From NCBI GenBank assembly GCA_037127255.1, contig JBANSL010000009.1, positions 32,318,975 to 32,382,974 on the forward strand: a DNA stretch of 64,000 nucleotides, given 5' to 3'. Positions 11,400-23,150 of the stretch are shown here, one piece after another. This DNA is from Persicaria tinctoria. Lineage: Eukaryota; Streptophyta; Magnoliopsida; Caryophyllales; Polygonaceae. The position numbers and the translations under genes are program-made. Position 1 is the stretch's first letter. Each line of letters opens with the position of its first letter. Under the pieces are notes generated by a model. It was given only the letters and a program-made list of their open reading frames with translations. It ran no database searches and was not told where the DNA came from.

Positions 11400-12520
11400 T
11401 ATCCATAGCTCTAGAACTGGAAATAACTTTCTAATCAAGACACACCTCATTAGTTACTTTAAGCTTTGCTTGGGCATCCTGATATCTTGATTATTAGCAA
11501 CATGCTAACCACTAATGCTTATGAAACCAAGGCGATTAAATAGCATGGAAGAAAGCAGAGAACAGTTATTGGTAATTATAGTCAAATGGGGGAAAAAGAG
11601 AAGGTTCGACTCTGCCAATTAAAACAACAACAAAAAATCAGCAAGGAAATAAAGAGATAGCAAAAAAAAAAATCAACAACATATAAGAACATACCTAATA
11701 GTGAGACACCAAGGGAAAAATCATCTTCAAATCTTCAATCACTCTTCAGAATGGAAGAAATAGACAATGAGGACAAATTGTGTATACAACAACATGGTTT
11801 ACTAAATTTCGAACCTTTTTTTTTTGCCCTCCAAAACAATAAGATTAGGTTATGAAAAAAAAGTGTGATTTTGAAAAAAAATTCTCTAATTAATATGAAA
11901 AAAGAGCAGAAACAAAGGAACATGAATGATATTCGAAATTGATTGTGATCACAGTTTTAGAAATTAATATTAAATGGAAAAAAATAGATTAGGAAATAAT
12001 CCCTGAATATAGAATAAGTGCGATCTAAATTTATGTAATTTATTTCTTATTGAAAGCTCACATATTTAGAATAAGTGCGATCTAAACATTCAGAATATGT
12101 AAGTTCCTATACATACAACATGTTTAAAACCATGTTACTAACCGGAAACCAGCCAAACTTACATCGATTCACAACCCACTGCAAAACAATTTCAGTATAA
12201 CACCCCATCTAATATCTAATACTACATTCAAATCTATAAAATTGATAGTGTTCTATCCCTAATTCTCTTTCCTTCAACATTTTTCTCTTGATAGAAAGAA
12301 AGGCTTTAAGAAATACTCTCTTCGGTTTCGAATACCAAAAGCATAGAACACTATCAATTATCAAACATTGTACTGAATTGATCAAACAAAACACATAAAT
12401 TACCATAGATCAATAGAAAAAAAACATCAACATATCTAAAAATGCAGATTTTCTGGTTTCTCGAATTCAGATTTTGTAAATAGACTTAATTTTTCAGATT
12501 TTGTAATTCGGATGACAGAG
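11400..12520. other. AT-rich noncoding DNA
   Basis: No gene or element is recognised. If the putative minus-strand gene starting at 13091 is real, this would be intron. Confidence 0.5.
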
Positions 12521-12925
12521 AGGCGGCGTTAAACAATTGAACAAAATGAAAGTAAATTCTTCCATGTTGCCAACATAGTGGGTCCTAAACATTTCGGCTT
12601 AATCGAAGAAGTTGATGTCAGAAGGCAAAATGAATCATAAACCGAGCTTTTCTCTCCGAAAGTCAAGGTCACTGGAGCAAGATTGAAAATGGTTTTGTGA
12701 TAAAGCAAATAGAAAAAGAAAAAACAAAATCGCCGAAGACACACGAAGAGTAATAAATTAGAAGCTCTAACCATAGCATAATCCGGAAACAAAGAGATTA
12801 GGAGCAAGTTTGAACATTGGAAATTACCAGCAGAATTCAAAACTAAAGGAAGAATCAAATGCGAAACTGATCCAGAAGGGAGATGGAGAGGAAGAAAAGG
12901 GGAAACATAGAATGAAGGAACTTAC

Positions 12926-13091
12926 CAGCGGAATTCAGAACGAACGTGGGTATGAAGTGGGAGAAATTGAAAACCCGCTTTGACAGATGCCGATTGAGAT
13001 CCAAGATGGAGGTAGCGACAACTTCCGATTCCCGTCCCAATCTGAAAGAAGCATTGCTACTGGCGGCGGCGGGTAGAGATTCCAATTCCAA
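12926..13091 (-). CDS. Putative first coding exon, unknown product
   Basis: The minus-strand ATG at 13091 opens 55 codons (MELESLPAAASSNASFRLGR and onward to PTFVLNSAG), ending at a consensus donor (GCTG|GTAAGT). The region is richer in GC than its surroundings, as plant first exons often are. A second block, PLVLNSAG followed by G|GTAATT, occurs about 80 bp further on, so the exon end is partly duplicated. No family is recognised. Candidate downstream exons lie at 10172 and 10021. Confidence 0.35.
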
Positions 13092-13619
13092 TCGGAACTA
13101 AGCAAAGACCGGTGGCGAAAACCCTGAATTCGAGTCCAAATCAGGCGGAGTTGTCAATAGCCCTAAAAATTCAAAACAAAGGGGAAGAAGACAGAGGGGC
13201 GAACGTCAACCTTGAACCGCCTTCTCCTCCTGGGGCATGCGATTGAAAGGGAGTTGTACAACCCGCCGACATAGTTGCAGATCCTGGGCGAACGTGGGAG
13301 GAAGAGGGGCGAACGTGGGGAGGCCAGCGTGTAAAATAAAGGGTGCCACGTATTGCCACATTGGTATGAGGTGGAAAGGCAAAGGAGGAACGTTCTTCCT
13401 GCTTTTGACATCTGGAATGCTGCTCTTTGGTGAAGCCACGTAGGAGAGGTTCGCTTCTGCTTTTAGGTGTAGTATAGATTTCATGTATATATATATTTTA
13501 GTAGGTTTCATTAATTTATACCAAAAAAAAAAAAAGTAGGTTTCATTAAAAGCATATTTGAATAAAATCAATAAGATATACACGGTTTTTTTATTTTGAT
13601 TACACGCCAGCATTTTTAT

Positions 13620-14133
13620 TGAGGTGACACCAGTAGTAACAATATTGTTTTTAAATGTTGTGTCCCTCTTGTTATAGAATTTTCTTTTTGATGACAATAG
13701 TGGTGACACCGTTTTTCTATTGATGACACCATCATTTACACTCTAAAACAAAGTTGTCAGCAAAAAAAGTTGTCAGTGATAAGGGTGGTGACGGTGACCA
13801 CTAATAAGGGTGGTGACAATGGTAAGGGTGGTGACAGTATAAGGGTGGTGACAATGCCTACTAATAAGGGTGGTGACAATGATAAGGCCTAAGGGTGGTG
13901 ACAACGACCTCATAAAAATACTAAAATTTAAAAAAAACTCTAAAAACGTATTAAGTTGTCACCAAAAAAAAATCGTCACCATTGATAAAGGTGGTGATAC
14001 TAATTCCGAAAAAAAAAAATTTGTCGCCAAAAGTGTCACCACATATAAGAGTGGTGACACTGTTGGTGACAGTGATAAGAGTGGTGACAACGATAAGCGT
14101 GGTGACAGCGATAAGCGTGGTGAAAGTGATAAG
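13620..14133. repeat. GGTGACA dispersed array, left part
   Basis: The words GGTGACA, GATAAGGGTGGTGAC and GTGACACCA recur at irregular spacing of roughly 15-40 bp. All open frames in it are by-products of the repeat. The array is split by the MITE-like insert at 14134-15025 and resumes afterwards with the same words. Confidence 0.7.
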
Positions 14134-15025
14134 TAAAATTTATGGTCGGGTAGTGGTCGGGTCGGGTTCGTGTCGGGTTCGGTCATAATGAATTTTAGAT
14201 TGGTCGGGTTTCGGGTTAAATCGGGTCATGCCCATTCCGGTTCGGGTCAAAGCGGGTCGGGCTCATTCGAGTTTCGGGTCAAGAGGCGGGTCGGTCTCAT
14301 TTGAGTTTCGAATCAAAGTGAGTATAGTTTGTTTGAGTTTTCGGTCGAATCATATTCGACCCGTTTGGATGCTTAGGTTGATTTTGACTCGGTTGGATAC
14401 TTAAATATGTAATTTACTTAAACTAAATGATTTTGACTCGGTTGAATACTTGAATATGTAATTTTGACTTAGTTGAATACACTCATTGTCATTGACTCAT
14501 CGGTTGTCGACCGATTTTCAAAAAATTCATAATCGGAAATTCGGTATTTCGGCAATATCGTCCTTTTTTAAACATTTAAACCAATTGATCGGTGCTATAA
14601 TTAAATCAAATTAATTATACATTTATGATTTAACCTTATTTTAACTAGGAAGTTGCAAATAAGCTTATTTGTGGTTTGACTATATCATTGGCCTATTTCA
14701 TTTTCATCGCCCATTTCATTTTTAGTTTTTGGCCCATTAGCATTTTTTTCATTATTATTATTATTATTATTATTAGTTTTTAAAAAATCTAAATATAAAT
14801 AATTAATTCTATCAAAATATAATAATATAGAGTCGGGTCGGGTTCATAGTCGGGTCGAGTTCAAAGTCGGGTCGGGTTTAGAGTCGGGTCGGGTTTGGGT
14901 CGGGTCCGGTTCGGGTCGGGTTGGACTCGGGTTCGGGTTACAGATGACTCCAGATTTTTGGGTTTCATTCGGGTTAGGGTGAGTCGGGTCGGGTTTTCGG
15001 GTCGAGTCAAATTTTGCCAACTCTA
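14134..15025. mobile_element. MITE-like insert rich in GGGTCGGGTT
   Basis: The 892-bp insert is flanked by GTGATAAG on both sides (14126-14133 and 15026-15033), an 8-bp duplication as made by hAT elements. Both ends carry runs of GGGTCGGGTTCGGGT-type words and the middle is AT-rich with a (TTA)n run near 14755. The right end reads TAGAGTTGGCAAAATTTGAC in reverse. The left end begins TAAAATTTATGG, so the terminal inverted repeat is poor or truncated on the left. GTGATAAG is also a word of the host array, so the duplication could be partly coincidental. Confidence 0.55.
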
Positions 15026-16145
15026 GTGATAAGTGTGGTGACAACGATGAGGTTGGTGACAATGATAAGGGTGGTGACAACACTAGGGGTGGTGACAGCG
15101 ATAAGGGATGTGACAATGACCCCGTAAAAACGGTGACACTTTTGGGGACAAAAGTGGTGAGACTGTCTTCGTTAGAAAAAAAGTTGTTACCAAGGGTGGT
15201 GACACAACTAATAACACTTATCCTATGGTTTTCCTTTGGTGACAACAATAGTTTTGCTTAGCATTAGCCCCTCTAGGGTTTGTGCTTCCCTTGTTCTAGT
15301 ATTTTCCTTTGGTGATAGCAACAATGTCATTTTTTAAAATTGTGGTGACACCACAAATAAGTAATAACACTTTTTTACTGTCCTAAGGTTTTCCTTTGGT
15401 GACGACGGTTGTTTTGCTTAAATTTAGCCCCTCTGGGGTTTGTGCTTCCTTTGTTTTCTTTTGGTGACAAAAGTGGTGACACTTGTATTTGAACTTTGTG
15501 ATGACATATTCTGAACGCCACATATTCTTTTGCTTAACATTAGCCCCTTAGTGTTTGTGTTTCCCTTGTCCTAGGGTGTTCCTTTGGTGACAACAATGAT
15601 TACACTGTTTTTACTTGGTGACACCACTAATAACACTTGACCATTGTTTTTCTTGGTACACTCGTGGTGACACTGTTTTTATATTGGTGGCACCACTATT
15701 AACACACTTAGTCATTCATCTATTAACAGAGTACTGCTTTACTTTGGTGACAACAGTGGATAAAATTTTTTTTTTAATTGTGGTGAGTGGTGACACTACT
15801 AATAAAATTTTACTTTGGTGACAATAGTGATTACATTTTTAGTTTTTTTTTTATTGTGGTGACACTACTAATAACATTTTACTTTGTTCTAGGGTTTTTT
15901 TTTTCTTTTGGTGACAGTGGTGATTACTTCTTTTTTTTAATTGTGGTGACACTTCTTATAACCCTTTCCCTTATCCTAGATTTTTTTTTCTATTTGGTGA
16001 CAATAGTGATTACTTTTTTTTTAATTGTGGTGACATTGCTAATTGGTTACACAACTAATAACACTTGACTATTATTTCCATTGCTAAACATATAGTGACA
16101 CCACTTTGTATATTTGTCGTGACACCACTGTGTGTCACCACAAAT
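15026..16145. repeat. GGTGACA dispersed array, right part
   Basis: This continues the array at 13620 with a second style of word: CTTTGGTGACAACAGTGGTG, GTGACACCACTAATAACAC and poly-T runs. It ends near GTGACACCACTGTGTGTCAC. No coding potential. Confidence 0.7.
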
Positions 16146-16159
16146 TGTAATCAATTAAG

Positions 16160-16320
16160 ACTGATGTGAATTTTGAATTAATCAAAATTGGAATCTGCCA
16201 CCAACATTTCAATTAATCAAAATTGAAAGTAAAACAGTGTGATCGACCGCATCGGATTTCAATTAATCAAAATTAGAATCTGTCACAACCATTTCAATTA
16301 ATCAAAACTGATCTATAGAT
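16160..16320. repeat. Short tandem AATTAATCAAAATTG units
   Basis: Four imperfect copies of TTTCAATTAATCAAAATTG, spaced 20-50 bp apart. Confidence 0.6.
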
Positions 16321-17986
16321 GAATTTCTCCCACCGTTTCTTCGAGGCTCTGACTACCGCATTAGCAAGCGCTTTATGCCCCGTCACGACCGCATCGGAAT
16401 CCGCCCCTCCAGACCGGATTTCTTTCACCATTTCTCCGAAGCTCCCAACTACCGCAACAATGCTTCTTGCCCCGTCACGACCGCCTCCACCTCCGTATGC
16501 GATCCCTCGCTCTTCCCCGTGGCAATGGTTCTCGATTTCGAGCACCTCCTAGGATCCATCGCCGCCGTCTTGATCCATCGCTCGTCTTGATGCCATCGCG
16601 GATCCAACCGGCAGGTTGGCCGCCAATCGTGAGGTTGAATTGGCGGTGTAATAATTGAAATCTGGAACGATGAACAACGCTTCAATCCTGGGAAAAAGGG
16701 AAGGGATTAAAAGAGTAGGAGTAAAAATGTCATAATGGATATTTTATAAAATGTCATTATCAAAAGGGACACTTCCCAAAAATAATCATATTATTAAACA
16801 TGTACGATATAAATATAATAAATATAATTTTTTATAATTAAAAAAATACAACCAATAAGTTTGTGGCACACCCAAGGGCCTTGGGTTGTAGAAGATCCAC
16901 CTCCCTGGCAATGTGTGTGATCAATGCACCAGGGATGATCTCGTACAACCTAACATAAACTGTTCACCCTAAAACTATTTAGGATATACAATTATTTTAA
17001 ACAAAAATTAAATAATATATATTTATATTTCATACACTTATATTTATACATTTATAAAAAAAAAATCTTGAAAAACTATATTTAAAAAAATAGAAATTGT
17101 TATGGAATATACCAAAAATATGGGCCTTTGCAAAACTAACTCACTCGGCCCAAATTTGCAAAAGTGGCAAAAAGGCCCAAAATTTTGCAAAAGTAACCGG
17201 TGATAAAAAACAACGGGAGAAGTTGGTGAACTGTAATGATTACAGTTAATAAATTACCCATTAAACTTAAATCAAATCAAATGTCAAAAGCCTCCCCTCT
17301 CATATCAATTGCAAGTTCAAAAGAGAAGAAAGGAACCACCATTGGAGCACCTTGAAGAGAACCGCCATTGAGGCACCTTGAAACCGCAAGAGAGAGAGAG
17401 AGGGGGACCATGCGAATAAAAAAGGGAGGTCGACAAGGACGAAGAGAACAACAGTTCCAGCTCTTTTCAAGAAGAACCCTTGTGCGAAAGCAAGTAAGCT
17501 CTCATCCTCTCCCTCTTCTCTTGAAAACCTTGTTTGGAGTGTTGAATTTCTTGAATGTTGAATTGGGTACGTTGGGAAGAATGGGGGGAGATGATTTACA
17601 AACCCTAACCTTGTGGGTGTAGGGTGCCTTGGTGATATAGTTGGGAAATCGCCATTGAAGGATGAAATTAACGGTTGAAATAGGGTAGAATGGAATTGAA
17701 AACCCCCATTCACAGTGTGGATTGATGGACGATAGGTTCACACGCTGGGCATGGTGAAACGTTAGGTGGGCAAGATATGTTATTATGGGCTTTGAAATTC
17801 GAATTGGAGAGGTTGGGGAAAATTGAGTTTGGACCTTCGTAACTGGGTTTTGTTAATAAAATTGGTGAGTCGGATATGGGGAAGGGGCAGTTGTTCACTT
17901 ATAATGGTTTCGGTTAGAGGTTATCGTTATAGAATATTGTGATTTTGTGCTTTGTATTACATAATGTTGACAATGAAGGTGTAATA
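16321..17986. other. No gene assigned; two GC-rich patches
   Basis: 16321-16690 and 17330-17720 are richer in GC and contain several overlapping open frames on both strands, none resembling a known family. The patch near 17500 has a donor-like gcaag|taagct and could be the 5' end of a transcript. The rest (16700-17300) is AT-rich noncoding DNA. Confidence 0.4.
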
Positions 17987-18875
17987 GAGGGATTTAACAA
18001 CACATCCAACTTCCTACTCATTCAATTAGTTCAACCAGCCCTAAAGGAACAAGTTTGCTACTTAGGTTAAGGTTCACAACCAGGAATCTACAAAACCTTA
18101 GCAATTGAATTGATTCTAACTAGTTGCGCGGGCTAGATAGAATAAAACAATCAAACATGCAAGCACAAAGAAGTTGAAACATTCAATATAGGAAATAAGG
18201 AACAAAATTCAGAAACTCACAATCAATCCAAATAAAGCTTCAAATTGCAAATAGGGTAGAATGCATCATGCGGCCGCGGCATATTGTCTTTCACGGAAAG
18301 TCTGTTTCGAATTTGCTCTTCTTGTCAACAACAAAGTTGTAGTTCTCTTGAAGAGTTTTCCAACGCATGGTCATAATAGTCAATCGGACAACCGAGGCCT
18401 CCAGAAAGTGTAAAACAAGTTAAGCATGTCTGGCGACAACTCCTGCAGACTTGTTCTTCGTTTATGTCCGCCTTTTCTTCTCAGGACCTCTTGAGATCTT
18501 CATGTAAGCTTCCAACGCATGGTCATAATAGTCAATCGGACAACCGAGGCCTCCAGAAAGTGTAAAACAAGTTAAGCATGTCTGGCGACAACTCCTGCAG
18601 ACTTGTTCTTCGTTTATGTCCGCCTTTTCTTCTCAGGACCTCTTGAGATCTTCATGTAAGCTTCTCCGAGCAACTAGACATTCTCATCTAATGCGTTAAC
18701 AACTCCCGTCTCATCATATGATCCACGATTACCTGAAATAATCAATAAAAGTGTGTAGATTCCGACTCCACTTAACATAGAGAGCAAATATGCAAATTGT
18801 ACTTAATCCATCCATGAAATGCATCTTAACTAAGCTATATGCAATCTATTATGCCTACCTAAATGCATGCTATCA
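17987..18875 (-). repeat. E3 3' LTR, truncated
   Basis: It matches the right LTR from GAGGGATTTAACAACACATC onward and ends ...TGCATGCTATCA next to the polypurine tract. It lacks the outer 440 bp and about 270 bp around the GC-rich patch, keeping only one GCGGCCGCGGCAT unit (18270-18284). It also contains an exact 152-bp tandem duplication at 18358-18661. Confidence 0.85.
18358..18661. repeat. Exact 152-bp tandem duplication in the E3 LTR
   Basis: Unit 1 is 18358-18509 and unit 2 is 18510-18661. Both start TTCCAACGCATGGTCATAAT and I see no differences. The E3 right LTR has this segment once (near 22168), so the duplication is specific to the left LTR and recent. Confidence 0.9.
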
Positions 18876-20140
18876 AACTCCCCCACACTTAACCTTTGCT
18901 TGTCCTCAAGCAATGATAGAATGAACATGAATCAACGCATCCCACAGAAAATCCCTTCAAGTTTCAACCTCATCAAAAAGCAACATCATATCAGGTGAAA
19001 AAAACATAAACCAAGAAAACAAACGGCATAGCATGTATTCCAGTGATCAAAGCTTAGAAGTAGACATCATCCAACCTCGATCACCAAAAATATGTGTTTC
19101 ACTCATGTGTTCAGGCTTTAAGGTACAACTCTCAACTCAATCCAAAATGCACTAAGCTCATAGACATTGACCACCATATCACCAAATATCTACCGAAATA
19201 TCATTACTTGCGGGACACAATAAATACAACTAAAAAAAATGTGACACTTTTTTTTCTTTTCTTTTGTTTTCTTTTCTTCTCTTTTTTTTTTATTTTTTCT
19301 TGTCTTGGTGCTTTCCGTACGCGAGGCGCAAACATGTGTGTCATGAATGGCCCCGGTCTATCAACACCTCAACCTACTAATATGAAGTCCTCTTGAACAT
19401 CTTTTGACGGAAGTTGCAAACATGGGTGGCATGAATGAACCTAGTTACTCAATGATCAAGCTTTCTTTCCTAGGGGATAGTTTTTAACACCTTTTTGCGC
19501 GAATCATACCCATGGGTGTCATGCATAGATCCGGTTACTAAGTGCATCAACCATTGCCACCTTATTCACTAAACATGCACAATTCAAACCAAAAGACTCA
19601 AAATATAAACATAAACTCTGCAAGAAACAAACATGTGAGTCGGTCTTGAAAAATAGATAATGTAGTCAATGCCAAGAGGTAGCAACACATGGAGAATAAT
19701 TCACACAATTGAGCAAAAGAATTCAAATAAGGCCAAACATTCTCACAGGGTCATGTTTTTAGGACTTCAATCATACTTTAGCTCAATCATACATGCTCAA
19801 TTATATTTGCTAGCTCATGTTCCATAAAAATCAAATCTAGATAAAGCCAAAACATCAAGAACTCCATGGAATTTATATGAACATGCTTGAAATTTAAATT
19901 AGAGGACAAACTAAGCCATATGGGTATTTGAATAACACATATGTATGCAATGCATGCTTATTTTTTGATTTTTCGATTTTTTTTTAAATACGAAAATAAA
20001 CAAAAAATAATAATAACAATGATTACATAAATTTAACATGGTGCAGAAGTGTGCAGAAATTTAACTATGATCTCCTATATGCACTATATATACAGAATTC
20101 CTCTCCCCCATACTTAGAGTTTTCATTGTCCTCAATGAAA
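18876..20140 (-). other. E3 3' noncoding domain between two PPT/hairpin modules
   Basis: The outer module is the polypurine tract next to the LTR (18876-18890) with hairpin GCTTG-TCCT-CAAGC (18898-18911, plus-strand reading). The inner one is tctccccca at 20102 with hairpin TTTCATTG-TCCT-CAATGAAA (20121-20140). Between them lie three copies of a CATGGGTGTCATGAATG-type motif (near 19330, 19418 and 19510). The whole stretch aligns with E1 29188-30486. Confidence 0.7.
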
Positions 20141-20285
20141 CAGTAAAGACAACAAAAGTGAATCAAATATAATCAGGGTGAAGGAAAAGGAAAAGGAAAA
20201 AGAAAGAAAAACTTACCTCGGGTTGCCACCCGAGAAGCGCCTTGTTTCATGTCGTTGGCTCGACGTAATGTTGAAGCTCAAGACT

Positions 20286-20981
20286 CTAATCAGACATAGT
20301 CAAGGCCCTCATCAACCTGTCAAACTCTTGTGCACAACAAACAAAAAAACATGCACTACATACAAATAAATTGAAACTAAATATTAATACATTTAAGAAC
20401 CGTTTCAACTTATTGTATTCATGAGCTTGAAAACCCACGTAGGGTATATAATACCACCAATTTAGTTCTATTGGTGGCTTGTCAAAGTAGTAGTCAAATG
20501 GATCGACGTATCCACCAATATTCTCTCTAGTGCAGGAGACAAACTTTACTTGCTCTGTAGCCTCAGCAATAGGTTCTAGATCAGATTCATCAATAGGGGA
20601 GCTAGGGATGATCTCGTCAGATGGAGTGTGGTCTTCCTCTACCTTCTCAATGTGATTTTCCACCATGACCTCAAGAGGTGCAACAGAGGTCTCAACGATT
20701 TGAGATACTGGAGGAAGTGACTCGTTCTGCGCACATTGATGATTCATGTAGCAGAAAAATTCCCACATCTCCGAGAGTCTCATATCTAATAAACCTCCAT
20801 CACTCATGCGCTCAGCAAGACTCCATCTCTCAGAAGTCATGCCATCAAAGATGCATAGAACCACTTCCCTTACACTAGCTTGATATCCCCATGAATAAAC
20901 ATCGTTAATGTACTCCTGTAGTCTGATGAAATATTCATGAAAACTCTCTCCATCTAACTGCAATAACCTCACCTTCAACAT
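20286..20981 (-). pseudogene. E3 gag remnant
   Basis: The 231-codon minus-strand frame starts only 80 bp after the primer-binding site. Its first 50 residues (GESFHEYFIRL...GYQASVREVVLCIFDGMT) align with the middle of Athila Gag, compare ESIHEYFERF...GYSQKDLILFLFNGLT in E1. The rest is acidic and unlike E1 Gag, and there is no CCHC knuckle. The sequence then runs into a segment homologous to the region just after the E1 integrase (20210-20275 matches 32872-32930). This suggests an internal deletion from within gag to the end of pol. It is unlikely to make a working capsid protein. Confidence 0.6.
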
Positions 20982-21000
20982 ATGTTAGTAGCACGAGTGC

Positions 21001-21019
21001 GGACCATATAAGATGGTCC
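21001..21019 (-). promoter_or_regulatory. E3 leader hairpin
   Basis: GGACCAT-ATAAG-ATGGTCC, a perfect 7-bp stem 44 bp from the primer-binding site. E1 has the same stem with a different loop at 38619. Position and conservation suggest an RNA dimerisation or packaging element; that role is inference. Confidence 0.5.
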
Positions 21020-21062
21020 ACACCAAAAATCAGCACTAAAAACACACAAGAATCAATAAATT

Positions 21063-21080
21063 TCCCCGGCAACGGCGCCA
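21063..21080 (-). other. E3 primer-binding site (tRNA-Asp)
   Basis: The plus strand reads TCCCCGGCAACGGCGCCA, the 3' end of plant tRNA-Asp with CCA, three bases from the LTR. This primer is typical of Athila/Tat-lineage Ty3/gypsy elements. Confidence 0.9.
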
Positions 21081-21083
21081 ATT

Positions 21084-22533
21084 TGATGGACGGTTTTTAG
21101 TCGCGTAAACCGTATCAAAATAAAACTCAAACCTACAAACTAGTATAGCAAGTAAGTAAGAGGTCGATCCCACAGAGAATCAAGTATTTATCAACAAAGT
21201 GTATTTATCAATTAGTAGAAAGGGGGGTTTTGGTTGATTGAAATAAGAAAGAAAACAAAATAAACTATAAACAGACTGATGCAAAACAATTTAGAGAAGA
21301 TCATTCTACCTACAACTATCCACTTTATTTAGTTGAATTGATATTGTAACTTCCTATTGTCCTTTTAGTCTTCCTATGAATACCCTTCTCCCAACCTAAT
21401 ATAGTTGCTAGTCCAACCAGTCCTAGAAACCGATATCACTCAAACAGTCCCTAAAAAAGGATTTAACCCAATTGATAGCTTTAAGTTCAGATATTAACCA
21501 AGGTATTTGTAGTCCCTAAGGAGGGATTTAACAACACATCCAACTTCCTACTCATTCAATTTGTTCAACCAGCCCTAAAGGAACAAGTTTGCTACTTAGG
21601 TTAAGGTTCACAACCAGGAATCTACAAAACCTTAGCAATTGAATTGATTCTAACTAGTTGCGCGGGCTAGATAGAATAAAACAATCAAACATGCAAGCAC
21701 AAAGAAGTTGAAACATTCAATATAGGAAATAAGGAACAAGATTCAGAAACTCACAATCAATCCAAATAAAGCTTCAAATTGTAAGTAGAACGAAGAGAGT
21801 TTAGCCTCCCATGGCGAACATCGCTCTCCCTCCAATTGTCTGATAGAACGTAGAATAGAGTAGAAGTCGTGGAAAATAAACTAAAATTGGCCTTATAAAA
21901 GATCCAAACTCGGCCACCAAACAACTAGAATAAAAACTAGGGTTTTCTTAATTTAAAACGCAGTGTATATACGCTGACGCCAAATCCTGCGGCCGCGGCA
22001 TGGATGCTGCGGCCGCGCCATCAGCAGCTCTCTCATATCCCGCTGCAGCGGCCCTGGCAGCGGCCGCGGCATGTATGCTGCGAACGCGGCATATTGTCTT
22101 TCACGGAAAATCTGTTTCGAATTTGCTCTTCTTTTCAACAGCAAAGTTGTAGTTCTCTGAAAGAGATTTCCAACGCATGGTCATAATAGTCAATCAGACA
22201 ATCAAGGCCTCCAGAAAGTGCAAAACAAGTTCAGCATGTCTGGCGACAACTTCTGCAGACTTGTTCTTCGTTTAGGTCCACTTCTTCTTCTCAGGACCTC
22301 TTGAGATCTTCATGTAAGCTTCTCCTAGCAACTAGACATTCTCATCTAATGCGTTAACAACTCCCATCTCATCATCGGATCCACGATTACCTGAAATAAT
22401 CAATAAAAGTGTGTAGATTCCGACTCCACTTAACATAGAGAGGAAATATGCAAATTGTACTTAATCCATCCATGAAATGCATATTAACTAAGCTAAATGC
22501 AACCTATTATGCCTACATAAATGCATGCTTTCA
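21084..22533 (-). repeat. E3 5' LTR
   Basis: 1450 bp, TG...CA on the plus strand (tgatggacgg ... atgcatgctttca). A GC-rich patch at 21988-22095 carries five to six GCGGCCGCGGCAT-like words. It lies on the U3 side of a CTTTTATAAGGCC segment at about 21890, which may be the TATA region. Long blocks match the E1 LTR. Confidence 0.85.
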
Positions 22534-23150
22534 ATTTCATAATCGTGTTAATGTAGCTGCAAAAGCAATCATTCATTGTGCTCATTGTCGCATTATGCAC
22601 TGCTGTCACATGAGCAATCTAAGCATCTGAGTATTTCTATCCTAGCAGGCATTTTATATTTACTGGCAAGAATTGTTTCATTACTGGCTAGCTTTTTTCT
22701 TTTATTGACATTGGTGTTACCAACCTCTGAATATGTTTTTCGATGATGTCATAGGTTAGACACACTGAGCAACCATGCCTAGACTAAAAGGAGAGAAGAT
22801 CTTGACGTCTGTTTTTATACTATGTCTCCAAACCCTTCCTATGTGGCGCCAATCTCCCTCCATTTTTAGGGCGGGAGCTTGTGACCCTTAATGATGCCCT
22901 GCAAACATTTAATGTTCACCATTAATGCTTGTCTTCTCTCTTCTCGGCTTGTTTTCATTCTCTCATCGGTGCTGTCTTTTTTTTTTTGTCTTTTTTGGGC
23001 TGGCTTCTTACAATGTATAGTCTGTTGCCCACTTTCCCTCTTTTTTATATTTTTCTTTTTTCCCCTTTTTTGAGTAGGCAGAAATTTGGCGTACTTTACG
23101 CAGGGCGTAAAGTACAACCATGATCATCCTGAAGGATGATGGAATACAGA
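22534..23150. other. Unassigned spacer with two palindromes at its right end
   Basis: No gene is recognised. A perfect 11-bp inverted repeat GTACTTTACGC-AGG-GCGTAAAGTAC lies at 23091-23115. A second one, ATCATCCT-GA-AGGATGAT, lies at 23123-23140, ten bases before the broken end of the E2 LTR. Confidence 0.6.

Larger units (their letters stand above)
17987..22533 (-). mobile_element. E3: non-autonomous Athila-type LTR element
   Basis: Two related LTRs (17987-18875 and 21084-22533) flank 2.2 kb. A tRNA-Asp primer-binding site abuts the right LTR and a polypurine tract abuts the left one, so the sense strand is minus. Only a gag remnant is encoded; protease, RT, RNase H and integrase are absent. 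The leader, PBS and 3' noncoding domain closely match E1. The left LTR is truncated at its outer edge, losing about 440 bp relative to the right one, and also has an internal deletion, so no target duplication can be tested. Confidence 0.85.

Noticed and set aside
14830..15010. Minus-strand frame rich in Pro/Thr/Arg/Asp
   Set aside because: It is the translation of GGGTCGGGTT-type words at the end of the MITE-like insert.
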